Positions 5,250-5,938 of a stretch of 5,938 nt of DNA are shown in pieces. The position numbers and the translations under genes are program-made. Positions within the stretch are counted from its first letter, which is position 1; the number at the start of each line of letters is the position of its first letter. This DNA comes from Planctomycetota bacterium. Its GTDB lineage: Bacteria; Planctomycetota; GCA-002687715; DRQF01. The notes below the pieces were generated by a model. It saw nothing but the letters and a program-made list of their open reading frames with translations. It had not been told where the DNA came from and did not search any database. The stretch covers positions 1 through 5,938 of the forward strand of contig JAJRYU010000397.1 of assembly GCA_024275615.1 (NCBI GenBank), read 5' to 3'.

Positions 5250-5938
5250 TTGTTCACCCCCGCCAAGTTCATTCAAACAACTCTCCTGATGGCCTCACTT
5301 CTGGGCTGCGCCTCCCAACCTGTAGACACCCTCCTGGCATCGAAGCCACAAGGCCGCTTGATTGTAGCTGGCGAAGAAATACCGGTTCCCTTTGTCGTCA
5401 AGACATGGAAAGACAAAGGTGGCTATGATGGCCAGCTTGAAAAGTGCTTCTTCGGTGACACGATTCTACCAAAGAACCCGGCAAAGGGATGCGATACTCC
5501 CACACGTTACGGTCCTAGGCCAAGCGACAAACTGACCGATGAGGATCGCCGCCGCATCGCCAAATCCGGTTGGACACGGTCGCTCTTGCGCCAACAAATC
5601 GATCAATTCGTCATCCACTACGATGTTTGCGGCACGTCGCAACGGTGTTTCAAAGTGCTCCATGATCTGCGGGGTCTCAGCGTCCATTTCTTGCTCGACG
5701 TCGATGGCACTTTGTACCAGACACTTGATCTTGCCCATCGCGCACGCCACGCGACCACGAGCAACGCGCGCTCCGTGGGTATCGAGATCGCCCACTTTGG
5801 CGCCTACCCCAAGGAATCTGATGCGCTCACGAAGTACTGGGCCCGCGATAGCGAAGGCTTCCGTATCAAACTACCGGAGAGTTTTGGACCACCAGCAGGA
5901 GGGCCTTTTCGCCCAGCGACACCAAATCTACACGTTGG
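5250..5938 (+). CDS. N-acetylmuramoyl-L-alanine amidase lipoprotein (Amidase_2 family), 3' end outside window
   Basis: Zinc amidase expected to cleave the bond between N-acetylmuramic acid and L-alanine in peptidoglycan or its turnover fragments. The frame starts at TTG 5250 behind AGGAGG and has 229 codons before the right edge. Residues 1-20 form a lipoprotein signal: Lys6, a hydrophobic stretch, and lipobox LLGC with Cys20 as the lipidated residue. Ala21-Ser22 at +2/+3 does not indicate inner-membrane retention, so outer-membrane anchoring in the periplasm is likely. The catalytic domain begins near 115: QFVIHYD with His123 as first zinc ligand, then the core strand VHFLLDVDGTLYQTLDL, His167 in the RHATTSN segment, and SVGIEI (175-180) with Glu179 in the catalytic glutamate position. 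The later His and Asp zinc ligands should be beyond the window. Residues 21-114 are a family-specific N-terminal extension. Cys66, Cys81, Cys127 and Cys133 could form disulfides. Confidence 0.9.
   Translation, partial: MFTPAKFIQTTLLMASLLGCASQPVDTLLASKPQGRLIVAGEEIPVPFVVKTWKDKGGYDGQLEKCFFGDTILPKNPAKGCDTPTRYGPRPSDKLTDEDRRRIAKSGWTRSLLRQQIDQFVIHYDVCGTSQRCFKVLHDLRGLSVHFLLDVDGTLYQTLDLAHRARHATTSNARSVGIEIAHFGAYPKESDALTKYWARDSEGFRIKLPESFGPPAGGPFRPATPNLHV

Overview
The window looks like chromosomal DNA from a Gram-negative bacterium of moderate G+C. Shine-Dalgarno-type start sites, tightly packed genes and a lipobox lipoprotein all point that way. The phylum cannot be fixed from this sequence. The predicted proteins (a long B12-dependent ribonucleotide reductase, a single-domain MetE-like protein, an Amidase_2 lipoprotein) would fit a deltaproteobacterial or PVC-type lineage, but that is inference. 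No rRNA, tRNA, CRISPR array or insertion sequence was seen.

Layout. (1) Positions 1-2830, minus strand: nearly all of nrdJ, the adenosylcobalamin-dependent class II ribonucleotide reductase; its 3' end lies beyond the left edge. (2) Positions 2831-3352: a 522-bp divergent intergenic region with no convincing gene. It is rich in perfect inverted repeats. Four lie close upstream of nrdJ (2857-2881, 2893-2915, 2996-3015, 3060-3076), with a possible sigma70-type nrdJ promoter at 3118-3145. A separate G/C-tract fold at 3186-3265 faces the rightward genes. (3) Positions 3353-5086, plus strand: a compact three-gene cluster with overlapping ends. It encodes a core-MetE-like zinc methyltransferase, a hot-dog (4HBT) thioesterase and a 101-residue protein. 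The last resembles an isolated piece of a Cys/Met-metabolism PLP enzyme. (4) Positions 5087-5249: a short intergenic stretch with a good sigma70-type promoter (TTGACA at 5135). (5) Positions 5250-5938, plus strand: the N-terminal part of a secreted lipoprotein amidase of the Amidase_2 family, cut by the right edge.

How it fits together. nrdJ supplies deoxyribonucleotides using coenzyme B12. The divergent cluster contains a MetE-type fold, which in its classical form performs methionine synthesis without B12, next to a relic-like methionine/cysteine PLP-enzyme segment. A shared intergenic region between a B12-consuming gene and a gene of a B12-independent fold makes cobalamin or methionine-linked control an attractive hypothesis, but no known riboswitch consensus could be matched by eye. 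The amidase has its own promoter and is probably a separate cell-wall recycling or remodelling gene. The most rewarding places to look are the nrdJ leader and the third gene of the cluster, where the reading frame stays open for over 110 codons after its TAG stop.
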